NCBI GenBank assembly: GCA_026874595.1 | Contig: CM049309.1 | Coordinates: forward strand, 96,618,723-96,682,722 | Length of the DNA stretch: 64,000 nucleotides | Reading direction: 5' to 3' | DNA from: Sipunculus nudus | Lineage: Eukaryota; Annelida; Sipuncula; Golfingiida; Sipunculidae | In this document: positions 25,678 through 36,905 of the stretch, piece by piece | Numbering within the stretch: the stretch's first letter is position 1 | Layout of the letters: every line of letters starts with the position of its first letter | Position numbers and translations under genes: made by a program | The notes under the pieces: generated by a model | What the model saw: only the letters and a program-made list of their open reading frames with translations | Told to the model about the DNA's origin: nothing | Database searches by the model: none

Positions 25678-26820
25678 AACATTGAAGGAAAATTCCTCAC
25701 CTTTAAGATAGATTCTGGAGCTGATGTGAGTGTGATATCAGAACAGGCTTATCAGAGTCTACGGTGTCCCCCATGTCTAAAGCCACCTCAAACAGTTCTG
25801 AGAAGTGTTGGTGGACAGTTACATTGTCTGGGGTGTTTTGAGACTAAAGTGAATTTAAGAGGGACTGTGTATAGAATGATGATGTATGTTGTAACCGGAG
25901 CAAACAATTTATTAAGCCATAGTGCTGCTGTAGCTATGGAACTGATTCAGTTAAACATACATGACATTGATAAAGAACAGGAAATATTTGGAGACCTCGG
26001 TCATATGCATTGTGAGCCTGTGAAATTTAAAGTGAAGGCTGATGTTCAACCTTACAGTCAGAGCGTCGCTCGTAGAGTTCCTATACCCCTCTTACCAAAG
26101 GTGAAAGATGAATTGGATCGTATGGAAAAAAGTGATGTCATCACTAAGATCACAGAACCTACAGAATGGTGCAGTCCTATAGTTCCAGTAGTGAAAAAGA
26201 ACAAGAAAGATGTCTGTATATGTGTAGATCTACGTAAACTGAACAAAGCTATCATTCGAGAGAGATATATTCTCCCAACTCTGGATGACTTGCTGCCAAA
26301 GCTGGCAGGAGCTAAGATCTTTTCCTCACTTGATGTTTCAAGCGGATTCTGGGCGATTGTGCTACATGCAGACAGCATGAAGTTGACCACATTTATAACT
26401 CCATTCGGGAGGTATGCGTTTAAACGGCTCCCCTTCGGAATTACGTGTGCCCCGGAAATATTTCAGAGAAAAATGACAGAGCAGCTGGACAGTCACGAAG
26501 GAGTTATAGTGTACATGGACGATATTCTCGTGTTTGGCGATTCAATGGAACAACACGACGAAAGACTAAAGCAAGTGCTTAGTTCCATCTTGAGATCTGG
26601 ACTGAAATTGAACAGGTCAAAGTGCCTCCTGAGACAGAAGGGTCTTCAATTTCAGGGCCACTGGATTGGATCAGAAGGTATTCAACCTTCACCTGATAAA
26701 GTGAAGGCCATCATCAACTTGAAAGCACCTACTGATGTGACGGAGCTGAAAAGACTACTGGGAATGATAAACTATCTGGGAGCTATGTGCTCAATTTGGC
26801 AACAGTCGCACAACCAATGA
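25678..26820 (+). pseudogene. Gypsy 2 protease and reverse transcriptase
   Basis: Protease active site FKIDSGADVSVIS (D-S-G instead of D-T-G, usual in this clade) lies near 25705. RT (about 26020-26780) shows WCSPIVPVVKKNKKD, VDLRKLNKAI, FSSLDVSSGFW with catalytic Asp, and Y-M-D-D at 26512-26523, then FQGHWIGSEGIQPSPDK and LKRLLGMINYLG. All catalytic aspartates are present. A frameshift at about 26785 ends the frame; the following bases read on in another frame as ATVAQPMNDLL. Confidence 0.9.
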
Positions 26821-27302
26821 ATGATCTCTTGCATTCAGACACTATGTGTAGTGTTGGGGCCCATCACAAAAAGAAGCTTTTGCTTATGTAAAGAGAGCAT
26901 TGACAGATGCTCCTTCACTCGCCTTTTACGACGTAAACAAGAAAACGGTAGTTGCATAGATGCATCCAGCTATGGCCTTTGAGGCGTTCTACTCCAAGAG
27001 CACGGGAATGAGCTAAAACCTGTGGCGTTTGCTTTGAGATCTCTCAGTAGCGAGGAGGCCAACTATGCCCAAATTGAAAAAGAGTGTCTTGCTGCAGTTT
27101 GGGCGTGTGAGAAGTTTGCACAGTACCTGTCGGGCCTAGAAACATTTACACTACAAACAGACCACAAACCACTTGTTCCATTGATAAATGGAAAAAGCTT
27201 AGACCAGGTGCCACTACCATGCCAGCGCCTTCTGATCAGGCTAATGAGATTTAATCCGAAGCTGTTCATATTCCAGGAAAGCTACTGTTAATTGCAGACA
27301 CG
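26821..27302 (+). pseudogene. Gypsy 2 RNase H
   Basis: Shifted frames carry the RNase H fold: the DASSYG segment near 26960, then VAFALRSLSSEEANYAQIEK, ECLAAVWACEKFAQYL and TDHKPLVPL. A second frameshift near 27285 precedes IADTLSRSPL, the conserved end of the domain. The enzyme removes RNA from the RNA-DNA hybrid during reverse transcription. Confidence 0.88.
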
Positions 27303-28706
27303 TTGTCAAGAAGCCCACTGGCAGAAAATACCACTGATCAGGAGTTGGGTGAGGACATCAAAGCTTACATCAGTGCCGTCGACAGTTACCGGCCAATGTC
27401 ACCTGAGAAATTTACAGAAATCCAGAAAGCTACGGCTCAAGATCTGATATTGACTGAGGCAATTTGTTATACCATGTCAGGATGGCCAAGGTACATTCAG
27501 GATGTAGCTGAGCCGTTGGGAGTCTACTTTGGTGTAAAAGACCATTTAAGTGTAGCCAATGGTTTGTTGTTGTTTGACGATAGAATTGTTGTTCCTGGAG
27601 TTATGCAAACTGAAATGCTTGATCGGATACATGATGGGCACCAAGGAATCTCCAAGTGTAGAGAGAGAGCTAAATCTGGTGTCTGGTGGCCTTCTATGAA
27701 CAAGGAAATTCAGGACAAAGTTAACTCGTGCGAGCATTGCCAAACCTATAGGCCAACTCAATGTAAGGAACCTTTGATAACTACACCAATGCCAAACAGG
27801 CCTTGGGAAGCCATCGCCTCAGATTTGTGTGAATACAAAAGAGAAATGTACTGAGTCACCGTTGACTATTTTTCAAGGTACATAGAGATCCCACATCTGC
27901 CAGACTCAACAGCCGGAACTGTCATATTGAAACTGAAGTCCCTATTCGCTAGATGGGGAATTCCGGATCACCTTATATCAGACAATGGACCACAATATGG
28001 TTCAGCTGCATTTGCTGACTTTGCTGCTCAGTATGGGTTTAATCACGACACAACAAGCCCATACAACCCACAAGCCAATGGTGCAGTAGAGCGAGCAGTG
28101 GAAACTGCTAAGAACATTTTAAGACAGGATGACCCATTCCTAGTACTGTTAGTATACAAAGCAGCACTGAACACCGCAACTGGTTACAGCCCAACGAAAC
28201 TCATGATGGGCAGAGAGATAAAAAGTACATTACCAGTACTTCCGAGGAAGTTAGAGCCTAATTGGCCATCTATGTCTAAAATAAAAGAAAAGGACGCAGA
28301 GACAAAAAATGCCTATGAATCTCACTACAACCATAGGCACAGAGTTCCACCTTTGAACCCTATCTGCCCTGGCACCCAGGTACGCATGAAAACTGAAAAT
28401 GAGGATTTCTGGACAAAAACAGGGAAAGTGTTAGGTCAGTATAGAGGTAGCAGTAGGTCATACATGGTTCTCACGGAGCAGGGTCGCACAGTTCGTCATA
28501 ATCGTCGCCACATCTGGCCTGTCGCGGATCAGAATGATACCACAGATGCAAACGCAGGAGGACAACACAACCCTCCTTCAGAGATACCACCCGCAGTGGA
28601 CAGTGGTATGTCAACCGATGATCCGTTCTCAGCGTCTGCTGAATCATCATGTGTTAACCCCTCTGTGACTACACGATCAGGACGCCAAGTGAAACCAGTT
28701 CAATGA
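27303..28706 (+). pseudogene. Gypsy 2 integrase
   Basis: Zinc-binding HHCC domain (HDGHQGISKC ... CEHC, 27627-27740), then the catalytic core with D-D-E: Asp in ASDLC near 27820, Asp in ISDNGPQYGS near 27980, Glu in NGAVERAVE near 28088. A single TGA at 27852 interrupts the core between MY and VTVDYFSRY. The C-terminal part (PGTQVRMKTENEDFWTKTGK) and the Pro/Ser/Asp-rich tail end at a stop at 28704. The integrase joins element DNA to the host genome. Confidence 0.9.
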
Positions 28707-28969
28707 CTGGATCTGTAATTGTCTTAGTCATAGGTGCTATTAAGGCTTTATGGGCCAGAATAATGCCTTGCCTTAATAGCTGTCTGAGATGGACAGTCTA
28801 CTCCATCTCAGTTTGCAGTTTATTTAGTTTTCTTAGTTTTAATTTAACCCGTTTTATCAGAACCATGAACCTTTGGAACATACCAGTGTTTTACCCGGTG
28901 CACAGTTATAATTTCTTCTGATGACTTTGTCTGGGGATACAATTATGATCACAGCGTGAGAGGGGGTAC
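28707..28969 (+). other. Gypsy 2 3' non-coding end and purine tract
   Basis: Follows the integrase stop. Contains a stem-like pair GTCTGAGATGGACAG / CTCCATCTCAG near 28780-28810 and ends with GTGAGAGGGGG, a candidate polypurine tract. An LTR should begin next; instead Gypsy 1 integrase sequence resumes after at most a few LTR-like bases (TGTAGAA versus TGTGGAA). Confidence 0.6.
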
Positions 28970-29666
28970 TGTAGAAGTAGGCGAAAGAGTGCTTATCAAA
29001 GCTCTTTACTTTGATGGTAAACATAAACTTGCCAATAAATGGGAGGAAGAGCCTTATATTGTAATGGATCAGCCAAACACAAGGATCCCAGTTTATCCAT
29101 ACCATCAGATGAATTGGAACCCCTTTACGCTCCTGCAAGGGGAGGAGGTAAATTATTGAAATGTGATAGGACAGGCTCTAAGGCTAAAGACGGGAGGGAT
29201 GACAGTGGTGAAGAAAGTGACATCTGGTTGATGGTCACTAATAAAGGTTCTAGTGATAATGTAGATCCCTCTGAAACTGGAATAGAATCTCAAGGTAGTG
29301 AGACTGCTTTGCTTCATGAGCGTTCCTCTGAGCAGCTGGGTAGTGACACAAAAGATGGGGTAGATGATGGTGCAACCGGCAGTGATATTAATACGGCTGC
29401 CAACGGGGCTGATCAAAACCAGATTACTTGGTCTGAAACATCCAGTAATGCAAGCTCAGACGACGACCAAACTTTCCAAAAATTGGTGTTTAAGAAACGA
29501 ACTATGTATAAGGATAGTGTATGTACAACACCTGTTCCTGCTCATTCAAAACTCCCAGCAAAATACAGAGATTACGAATTTCCGACAATGTTTAAAAACA
29601 AGGACTTTGCTATGTCACAGTCTGTGGGAACCAAGCCTCTTTGAAAGAGCGAGTGGAATTTGTTAA
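28970..29666 (+). pseudogene. Gypsy 1 integrase C-terminal domain and acidic tail
   Basis: The frame VGERVLIKALYFDGKHKLAN, then KWEEEPYIVMDQPN and IPVY, is the SH3-like C-terminal module of Gypsy integrases. It cannot belong to Gypsy 2, which already has its own C-terminus ending at 28706. After a frameshift comes a Ser/Asp/Glu-rich tail (about 29160-29500) and a short basic end. The integrase catalytic core of this element is absent, so a deletion accompanied or followed the Gypsy 2 insertion. Confidence 0.75.
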
Positions 29667-29987
29667 AGCACTAGGACAGTTTTCAAAATTGTCAGACAAA
29701 GTGTCTGAGGGATTAATAAAATTTTTATTAGGTTGCTAAGTGAATCAATGTTAAAATGTAAAATGTAAAAGCAATGTAAAAATGTAAAAGCAATGTAAAT
29801 ACAAACAAAATACCACAGCACTTAATTGCAACCAGGGGTTTCTGATAACGGCGGAATATCTGGCAAAGGTCAAACTTCAGATGTTTCTCTTATGTCTGTT
29901 CACAAGGTCATACTGCCACCTTGACTCTAAACCCTTTTTCACAATTCTCTGACGCGAAGGTGTCATTTTTACATCAGGGGGGGAGAA
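29645..29987 (+). other. Gypsy 1 3' untranslated segment and polypurine tract
   Basis: After the last coding remnant there is a small tandem region (aaaatgtaaaagcaatgt units, 29752-29805) and then non-coding sequence to the polypurine tract at 29974-29987, the usual plus-strand primer next to the 3' LTR. Confidence 0.7.
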
Positions 29988-31029
29988 TGTAACAGGGCTA
30001 ATTCACAGACCCTGTTTTTGTCACATTTAGGAACGCACGGTTGTTCACCGTGTACTTAGGTCGGTGCATGCGTTCCACATGAATGGCCCTTTTCAGTTAG
30101 CCGTGAGCCATATGTAGTGAAGACAATTCAAAGTCGGTCATACAAACGCTTTTGCTTTTCTAGTTGACTCGTGGTCATCTGTTGCCATTCTGTCGTAAAC
30201 CTTGCTCAAATGTGACTGCCTAAAACGTTACAGGAGGCACACTTGAGTATTTCGGTAGGCTAGTACAGTTTAAAATGTTAAAGCTTGTCATTAAACCAGT
30301 AATAATTTAATTTTAAGTTGAAACAGTACAAATGTTAAACAGGCACTGACTTATATTCGTATACCGCATTGCGCTACGCTGCAATATTTTCTTCGCTTAA
30401 TTAGAAGTTATTATACTGTATAAGGTTAACATAATATACCGAGCTTTATAAGCAAGAATGTTGTATGTAATATTATTTACGTTAAAACGGTGTATGTAAT
30501 GTAAGTTACATTGATAGGTATTTCAAGGCACAAATATATTATTGCTACAGCCGTACGTACGTCTCACAATGAGAACCACCAGGCACGTGGCCGTCATGAG
30601 GGTTTTTGCCGTCATGTTCAACACAGTTTAGCCTCTATCCTCTCTTGATAGGGTATGACTTGTTAAATATTGTTCAGGCATATAATCTATGCAATACTGC
30701 GATATAAGGCATATGATCTTGTAAATTGTTGCCGCAATTATAATATCTCAGTTGAATTTCTTATGTCAACGGTATGTTACGCTCATATAATTTTATAAGA
30801 AACTTTAATAGAACCGGTCTGTTGAACAATAAATTTATAACAAGAACGATGTACCTAACACTGTTATTGAACCAGTCTGTTGAACAGTAACAGTGTACTT
30901 AACACTTCCCATTTCATGTATTTCAACAAGGTTTTTCTCTTCTATATGAATAAACTGGTCGTCACACACTCTTGGCCTTGGCAGTCAGATTTTCATGCCC
31001 GGTTTTCCCGTGTGGTGTTCCCCGTTACA
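29988..31029 (+). mobile_element. Gypsy 1 3' LTR
   Basis: About 1,042 bp, starting TGTAACAGGG and ending CCCGTTACA, so TG...CA with a short terminal inverted TGTAAC/GTTACA. It is preceded by the purine tract CAGGGGGGGAGAA (from 29975). AATAAA at 30949-30954 is a candidate polyadenylation signal. No second copy of this LTR exists in the window. Confidence 0.85.
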
Positions 31030-31109
31030 TTTACAAAATGATTCTTAATTTGATCCAGTTTAATCCTGTAAATTCTGGATTAAACCAGATAAAACAGTTT
31101 AGGTTCATT

Positions 31110-31968
31110 ATATGGCGCTGAACTTCAGGGAGCAAAAACAGTAACTGAACTCACATTTTCGTTTTATAAAATGTGGGTTCAATGCCTATCAGGCTTCTCC
31201 TAGTATAAATAATATATCAATATCTTATCATTTGTATAAGTTGTATAGGAAAACAAGCATCCTTCCTGGACCTGTTTTTACATGGTATGTGTAAACGATG
31301 TCATTGACAAAAACAACAAATGTGGGTTCACCATAAACATACATATGGGGCTGAACTTTAGGGGGCAAAAACAGTAACTGAACCCAAATCTTTGTTTAAA
31401 ACAATGTGGCTTCAACACCTTATAGGCTTCTACTATAAGCTAATATAAGTAAATATAACAGTATTTGGAGTGTGTATAGAATCCGGTTTACATGGATGAG
31501 GTTATGGGTGTTTATGGTCGGATGTAATAATTTATAGGAATGATGTTATGGAGAAGCAAGAGGCATGTCGATGTCTTATCATCAGGCATGTCATGGCTTA
31601 TGTTGATTACTACTAATATTAGACGGTCCAGTCAGTTTAGACCCATCTTGGAAATGAAGACCAGATTCTATACTCGGGCCCAGTATTTTATAAGTTAGCA
31701 ATATGCAGGAAAAAAAAATAAGCATCACTCCTTTGACGTACTTTCTTTACATTTTACGCGATGTCTTGAAAAAAATACCAAAACTGCAACAGTTGGTTAA
31801 CTTTGCCAGAATGAGGGTTCCCATGCAGAATTGTAGGATTTCGTAAAAATTAAAATGTGGGTTTACTTGAGTGTCTATTACGCACTGAACCCACATTTTT
31901 CTGCATTAAAATGTGGGTTCACTTGTTCTTTAAGTCCCCTGAAGTTTAGCCACGCATAATGCACCTAT
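31110..31968. mobile_element. Inner TIR element (MITE) nested in the arm
   Basis: About 860 bp. The left end (31112 onward: GGTTCATTATATGG, TGAACTTCAGGGAGC, ACTGAACTCACATTTT, AAAATGTGGGTTCA) is matched in inverted order by the right end (31856-31966). Each arm can itself fold, through GAACCCACATTTT / AAAATGTGGGTTC. The sequence ATAAAACAGTTT lies left and ATAAAACCCAGTTTT right, an imperfect possible target duplication. Confidence 0.7.
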
Positions 31969-32364
31969 ACCAATAAAACCCAGTTTTATCCATTGCCCTG
32001 AATTAAATAAGGGAGAACACAGGCTTCAGAGCAAATGTAGGATCACTCACGCACTGTCTCAACCTGGTCATGAGTGTATACAGACGTTATGATGTTAAGG
32101 ATTTATGTAATAGAGGAGAGTTTGCTGCAGTCTGCAGCGCTGACATATAGTAAATAATGATCAAGCACTGCAGCTTCTGGCAGGGAGAGTCTATACTATG
32201 CAAGTTTGCACGGATCCGAGCAACCCCTCAGACATGTATTTGCCTTGTGTAGCTTGAGGACACTTAACAAGCCCCACATATTTTCAATAATACAGATGCT
32301 TAGACTCTGTTGGGACCAAAACTTTTGCTGAATGATCAGTATGTAATAAAGTATGGGCACTTAC

Positions 32365-32620
32365 TCTGAATGAAGTCAGATAGAGCTTTGTCTCCGTCGG
32401 GCCGCTGGAGCCCTCCGGTTGGAACAGCCAATAGGAATGTAGCATCACTGACAACACCGCGATGTATGATGGGAAGGAATTTTATGAAATGAGGGTCTAT
32501 CGTAGTGCACGGCACTGGCATTCCTAGGAAAAGCCCTCCTGAGTTCCTCTTTTGCATAGATTGCCCACCTAATTTACATGGGATTCCTTTTCCGGCGGTT
32601 TCCTGTTGTGCTGGCAACAA
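32365..32620 (-). CDS. Unidentified exon-like ORF with splice sites
   Basis: A 256-nt open stretch bounded on the minus strand by an acceptor (tttggtttag) and a perfect donor (CAGA then GTAAGT). Its translation begins LLPAQQETAGKGIPCKLGGQ and includes GGLFLGMPVPCTTIDPHFIK and VVSDATFLLAVPTGG; it looks like ordinary protein, not repeat-derived. I do not recognise the family. It lies within the inverted-repeat element in POLR2E intron 1, on the same strand as POLR2E. It could be a captured host exon, an exon of a nested gene, or a transposon protein piece. Confidence 0.5.
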
Positions 32621-32702
32621 CTAAACCAAAGGAGTTCAAAGGATAAAAAACATCTACAGGCGCACATAAAGGTGATATATTGATATAATTTGATACATTT
32701 CA

Positions 32703-34130
32703 TACTGCAAGAAATGGAAACTTCACATAAATGCTGAAAAAACTAAAGTTATGCTATTTAATAAAAGACAAAATAACCTTCCAAAAAAATTTGGTTTACA
32801 AACTATGAAACTACAAATACATGTACTTACCTTGGAATAGAATTTAATAATTCAGGGTTCATGGCATGTGCCAGGGATACAATAAACGAAAAGGCTATTA
32901 AAGCCTTTTTCAAACTTGATAAAGTAAGTAAAGGAGCAAACATTCCAGTAAATTTAGGAATGAAATTATTTGAACAACTTATTTAACCTATCCTTAAATA
33001 TGGCACAGAGATCTGGTGTCTACCTAAAAATTTAAAAAGTTTGAATAGAAAATCCTTAGAAGAGATATTTAGTGATAATGCCAGAACAAAATTACCAAGA
33101 GAGATGACATGCTTGAAATATGCAAGAAATCTCTTAGGGGTACATAGAAAAAGCTCAAATACAGCTGTAACTTAGTGTAAGAGGAGAACTGGGAATGTTC
33201 CCCCTATATATTGAATGTATTATTCAATGTACAAAATTTTGGCAAAGATTATCAAAAATAACTCTCTCTTAGGTCAGACTTATAAATGTGAACTAGAAAT
33301 GATGAACGAGAACAAACATTGCTGGATTAAGGGAATAAAAATTGTGTTAGATTAATATGAATAATTTTTTCATACATCCAGAATATTTTAATGCAAATCT
33401 GCTGAGAGAAAAATTACAAGTCGAATAAATTTTAGTGTGGAAAAATAATATGTGGCAGGACAAAGGAAATGGAAGAAAAAATAATCTGAGAACTAACAGG
33501 GAATTTAAAACAGAGTTTAAATTTGAGGGATATTTAGAAATATTCACTATGAAGACAAAAGGGAAAGATTTGAAATCAGTATATGTAACAGAAATGAGTT
33601 TATAGATAAAATGAGAGCCAATTTTGATGAAAGTAATACTGGTATTATAAGATTTGTATACTATGCACAAAAAGAGAAAACATGGGAATAAATATACACA
33701 AAATTAAAATTATTAGTAAATAGAACCAACATGAAATTTAGCCAATACAGAGTTACTGTCACAAAATTTAAAATGTAAATATGTAACATGCTAAACAAAA
33801 GAGTTTAAATGTAGAGGTCAGTTCTTTACTTTTAAATTCCATCCAATAATATACATGTGGGTATGCACATGTATGTATATGCATACATATGCATATATAT
33901 ATGTTTTCACTGAGGATTTAAGTTACATGTTTAATAGATCTTTCACATATTTTAATTATAGCACAATTAGTTTGCACCTAGTATTACATGTATGTATTTG
34001 TTTACATGTAGAAGTATTTTTCCATTACACCATGAATAATGTAGTCCTTGGCCCCCAGAGGGTGTATTGTGACAATAAACATTTGTATTATTTGTATAAA
34101 GATTATTTTTATATATGAATGCAAGATTGC
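32703..34130 (+). pseudogene. 5'-truncated LINE fragment (RT C-terminal end and 3' UTR)
   Basis: The plus-strand frame starts YCKKWKLHINAEKTKVMLFN, the region after the RT palm in CR1/I-like LINEs, then HTYLGIEFNNSG, LFEQLI*PILKYGTEIW and NLLGVH. Several stops are present. It becomes non-coding and ends near AATAAA (about 34074). It is a different family from the LINE at 40899, judging by the sequence. Confidence 0.7.
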
Positions 34131-34335
34131 TTCTCTTTGGCACAACAAGCAGCGGTATTTCATTTTACAGGTCCCTCCTTGTACCACATGGTGAACTCTC
34201 ACCTGCAGACGCAGGGTTGGGTTTTATCCGGATAAAACTTGTTTAATCCAGGACAAGGGATAAAACTGGGTTTTATCCGGTTTAATCCAGTTTTATCCGG
34301 ATTATACAGGATTAAACTGGATTAAACTAAGAATC

Positions 34336-36485
34336 ACCTTGCATATTTAATTAACAAAAATGATAATCTTGATAAATTAGTTTAGAAGGTTTATTAATAA
34401 AATATTAACAATATATAAGTATTATATCCAATTGGCAATTTCCTCCAGGCTCATGTTTCACTGTTGTCAGCATCCACTATTAGCTTATGCTCAACACACC
34501 AGATTGAGGAGCTGTCTCTTTGTCTTCTATGTTACTATTCTGGCTGGTAGTCAATTTCTCAATAGGATGTATCATCTTTATAGCTTCATCCTCAAATATT
34601 TACTCATAGTCACAGGGCAAGCTTATAGGATGACTTGTAGCCCAGTTGTCAACAACTAATTATAGAGACTCTGTGGAGGAGGATGCCTGAATGACTTTGA
34701 TCCAATGGAAGTATCTCCTCTCAGTCTCAGGCTGTCATGACTGGATGGTTGTCAAATGGTAGCCCACTGTTGCTGCTTGTATAAACATGCCTTTTCAGTG
34801 GTCAATGAATACACTACTACCAGACATTCAGAGAAACCAACTTGGGAGAGATAGCTTTTCAAGTATTTATCCTTTGCTTCTTGAAAGGTCTTCCCCACAA
34901 AATTATTGAAATAGTGACTGATGTCACTGTATATCTTAAGTCATTTATGCAATAAATGACTGGATTATATACATCTCTATCAGATGTAAGAATAGATGCT
35001 TATCTGTGAATATATGATATTCTATAGTACCACTAATTGTGGGGTTTAACTAAACATGTGTTAACTGCAAATGTTTAGCTTTTTTATAGTGTAATGTACA
35101 AAATAGGTGATCATGTTTTAATAAGTCATACTCAAACTGACCTCGCTGAAGAAGAGAAATAATTTAGTTTCAAAATTATTATTAAAATCATGGTATGACT
35201 ATCTTTGAAAGAAACAATGAGTTTTATGTATAAATATATAGTCACATATTAATTCAGTTAACTTGACATAAATGTTCCTTATAAGAACTGTATTTAATTA
35301 CAGTGGAAAGCTAAACTTATTATAAAATGTCGTTAATTGATAAAAGATCGATATCCACTCGCCAAATTATGCATTCTATCCAGATTAACGGTTTTACCTA
35401 TATTTGAGTATGGCTGCAATACCCGTAAAACATTATTTTAAGATATTTCTTGATCATATCATTTCTTTTAAAATAAACTGTAAAACAAAAGATAACATAA
35501 GGCCATACGTTCTTTGGCAAATAAACCTGCGTTCACGTTCAGATACTTCTTCGTTCATCATATTTGTCAATAGATGGCGCTCAAAGGTCATAACCTTACC
35601 AGCTAGTTCCGTAATCTTTAAATATGGCACATTTTTCTAGCAGACGGTTCAGGCACCAGTGTGCATATATTATGATCAGCAGGACCCTGGAAGTACGCGT
35701 AAAGGCTCAACGCGGGATTTGCTAATTCAAAGGTTTGTCAAGGTTGTTAAATAACCGACGTTGTATGAAGTGTAAATAAAAGCCATCCCAAAGAGTACCA
35801 TTGGCTTTGAAGTTCCATTGAAGTTTAATTAGCCAGGGCAAAGGCGCAAGGTACACCAAGGCCCGCTAGTTCCTTAATCATTTTATGTGGCATCTTTTGC
35901 CGGTTGACAGTTCGGACACCATTTTACATACATTATGATCAGCACAACCCAACTTTTACTCTAGTGAAGGAGACTTCCAGATATTTTACGAACATGGTGT
36001 GCGGCCATTAGACGATGTGCAGCGGCAAAACGCAGATCTATGGTATACATTATTCAAGTTTCATTGTAAATGTATAAAGTCATATATGTTGTTGAATATT
36101 CAATAAACTATGTTAAAAATAAAATAAAAATTCCCCCGTTCCTCTTATTTTCTTTTTCAGTTATATGTATGTTATTTCCATACTGATATTTACAGTCGTC
36201 AGTGTTACTCTCAAGATGTTCTTGTAATCTAAATGATTTTCTTTTAGATAATACAAGGTTCATTTGATTAAGAAATATAAATTTTGTTTTAACTATCAAT
36301 GGTTATTTTATTTCAAATAAAAATGTATATGTGTATGTGCATGCATATTATGTGTATAGTATACTGACCTATACATACATGTATATGGACCGTGAGTCTG
36401 TAATAAAGCATTATCATCATCATTAGAGTTATATTTACTTTATCATTACAACACATGCAAAAACCATCACCATCAGGACAACAAA
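34336..36485. other. Intron 1 spacer; no gene recognised
   Basis: Mostly AT-rich sequence. One ~265-bp tandem duplication is visible: 'cagctagttccgtaatc ... cattatgatcagca' at 35600-35685 recurs as 'cccgctagttccttaatc ... cattatgatcagca' at 35864-35945. No coding evidence. Confidence 0.5.
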
Positions 36486-36890
36486 CAAGGGACCTATGGG
36501 TCACTGTGCTCAGCTGACGTTAACCTTGAAGGTAAAAATCTAAAATAATGTCAAATGGAGATAAAGTGTAAGAGGAAGAGGTAATAAAGGCCATGGTTGG
36601 TTTATATGATTGGTTTGTATTGATGAGCAAGAAATTGTTGCAAAAAATATTTTGTGACCTGACCATGTGTTTCCTAATGTTGAAACTAAAGCATGTGAGC
36701 AGTTTGTGAACAAATGATCTGTACTATTACCATGATCATTAGTTGGTTTTTCGATCAACTGCTGACATTTCAGTAGTTTACACATTTGTTCAATTGAATC
36801 TATTTTTTGTATAATATATATTATTAAATATATATGTATTTTTTTTAATGAATTGTATACAGTTGAAATATAGCTAATTAACAACATAAC
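36486..36890 (+). repeat. 5' module of the interspersed repeat family
   Basis: CAAGGGACCTATGGGTC followed by GCTCAGCTGACGTTAACC, near-identical to 46053-46455 and diverged from 59859-60240. In the other two loci this module heads a longer repeat; here it stands alone. Confidence 0.85.
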
Positions 36891-36905
36891 CTCTGTGAAT
36901 TATAG

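Larger units (their letters stand above)
24541..28968 (+). mobile_element. Gypsy element 2 (K02A2.6-like type), nested in Gypsy 1
   Basis: Plus-strand Gypsy with partial 5' LTR (24541-24643), primer site (24644), gag, zinc knuckles, protease, RT, RNase H and integrase, ending near the purine tract GAGAGGGGG (28959-28966). It separates the RNase H of Gypsy 1 from its integrase C-terminus. Only about 103 bp of LTR are present at the 5' side and no matching LTR at the 3' side, so the element is trimmed at both ends. Pol is interrupted by in-frame TGA codons and two frameshifts but is far better preserved than Gypsy 1. Confidence 0.88.
11061..31029 (+). mobile_element. Gypsy element 1: degenerate host of three nested insertions
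   Basis: Plus-strand Ty3/Gypsy-type LTR retrotransposon. Parts in order: gag zinc knuckle (11153-11194), aspartic protease (11221-11521 and 15280-15693), reverse transcriptase and RNase H (22931-24535), integrase C-terminal domain (28970-29100), acidic tail (to 29644), purine-rich tract (29974-29987) and 3' LTR (29988-31029). The 5' LTR and most of gag are absent; the sequence begins exactly at the end of the POLR2E exon-2 array. Most of integrase is missing. Stops and frameshifts make it a pseudogene. The pieces are separated by a DNA transposon, an LTR retrotransposon and another Gypsy. Confidence 0.88.
31040..34335. mobile_element. Inverted-repeat element carrying an exon-like ORF
   Basis: Left end GATTCTTAATTTGATCC (31040) is matched by an inverted right end GGATTAAACTAAGAATC (34319-34335). 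The similarity runs inward for about 65 bp (TTTAATCC/TTTTATCC-rich), breaks at the inner element, and resumes at 31972-32015, which matches the inverse of about 34225-34270. The interior carries an ORF with splice sites (32365-32620) and a LINE fragment. No transposase, so non-autonomous or a composite. Target duplication not identified. Confidence 0.6.

Noticed and set aside
24721-28706. Reading the TGA-interrupted Gypsy 2 frame as an alternative genetic code or selenoprotein
   Set aside because: POLR2E and other frames use the standard code; the elements also have frameshifts, so these are decay mutations.
28956-29644. Envelope-like third ORF of Gypsy 2
   Set aside because: Its start is an integrase C-terminal module matching Gypsy 1; the rest is an acidic low-complexity tail with no signal peptide or membrane segment.
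36313-36887. Minus-strand ORFs repeated at 46107
   Set aside because: They lie in the head module of the interspersed repeat and are interrupted in the third copy.
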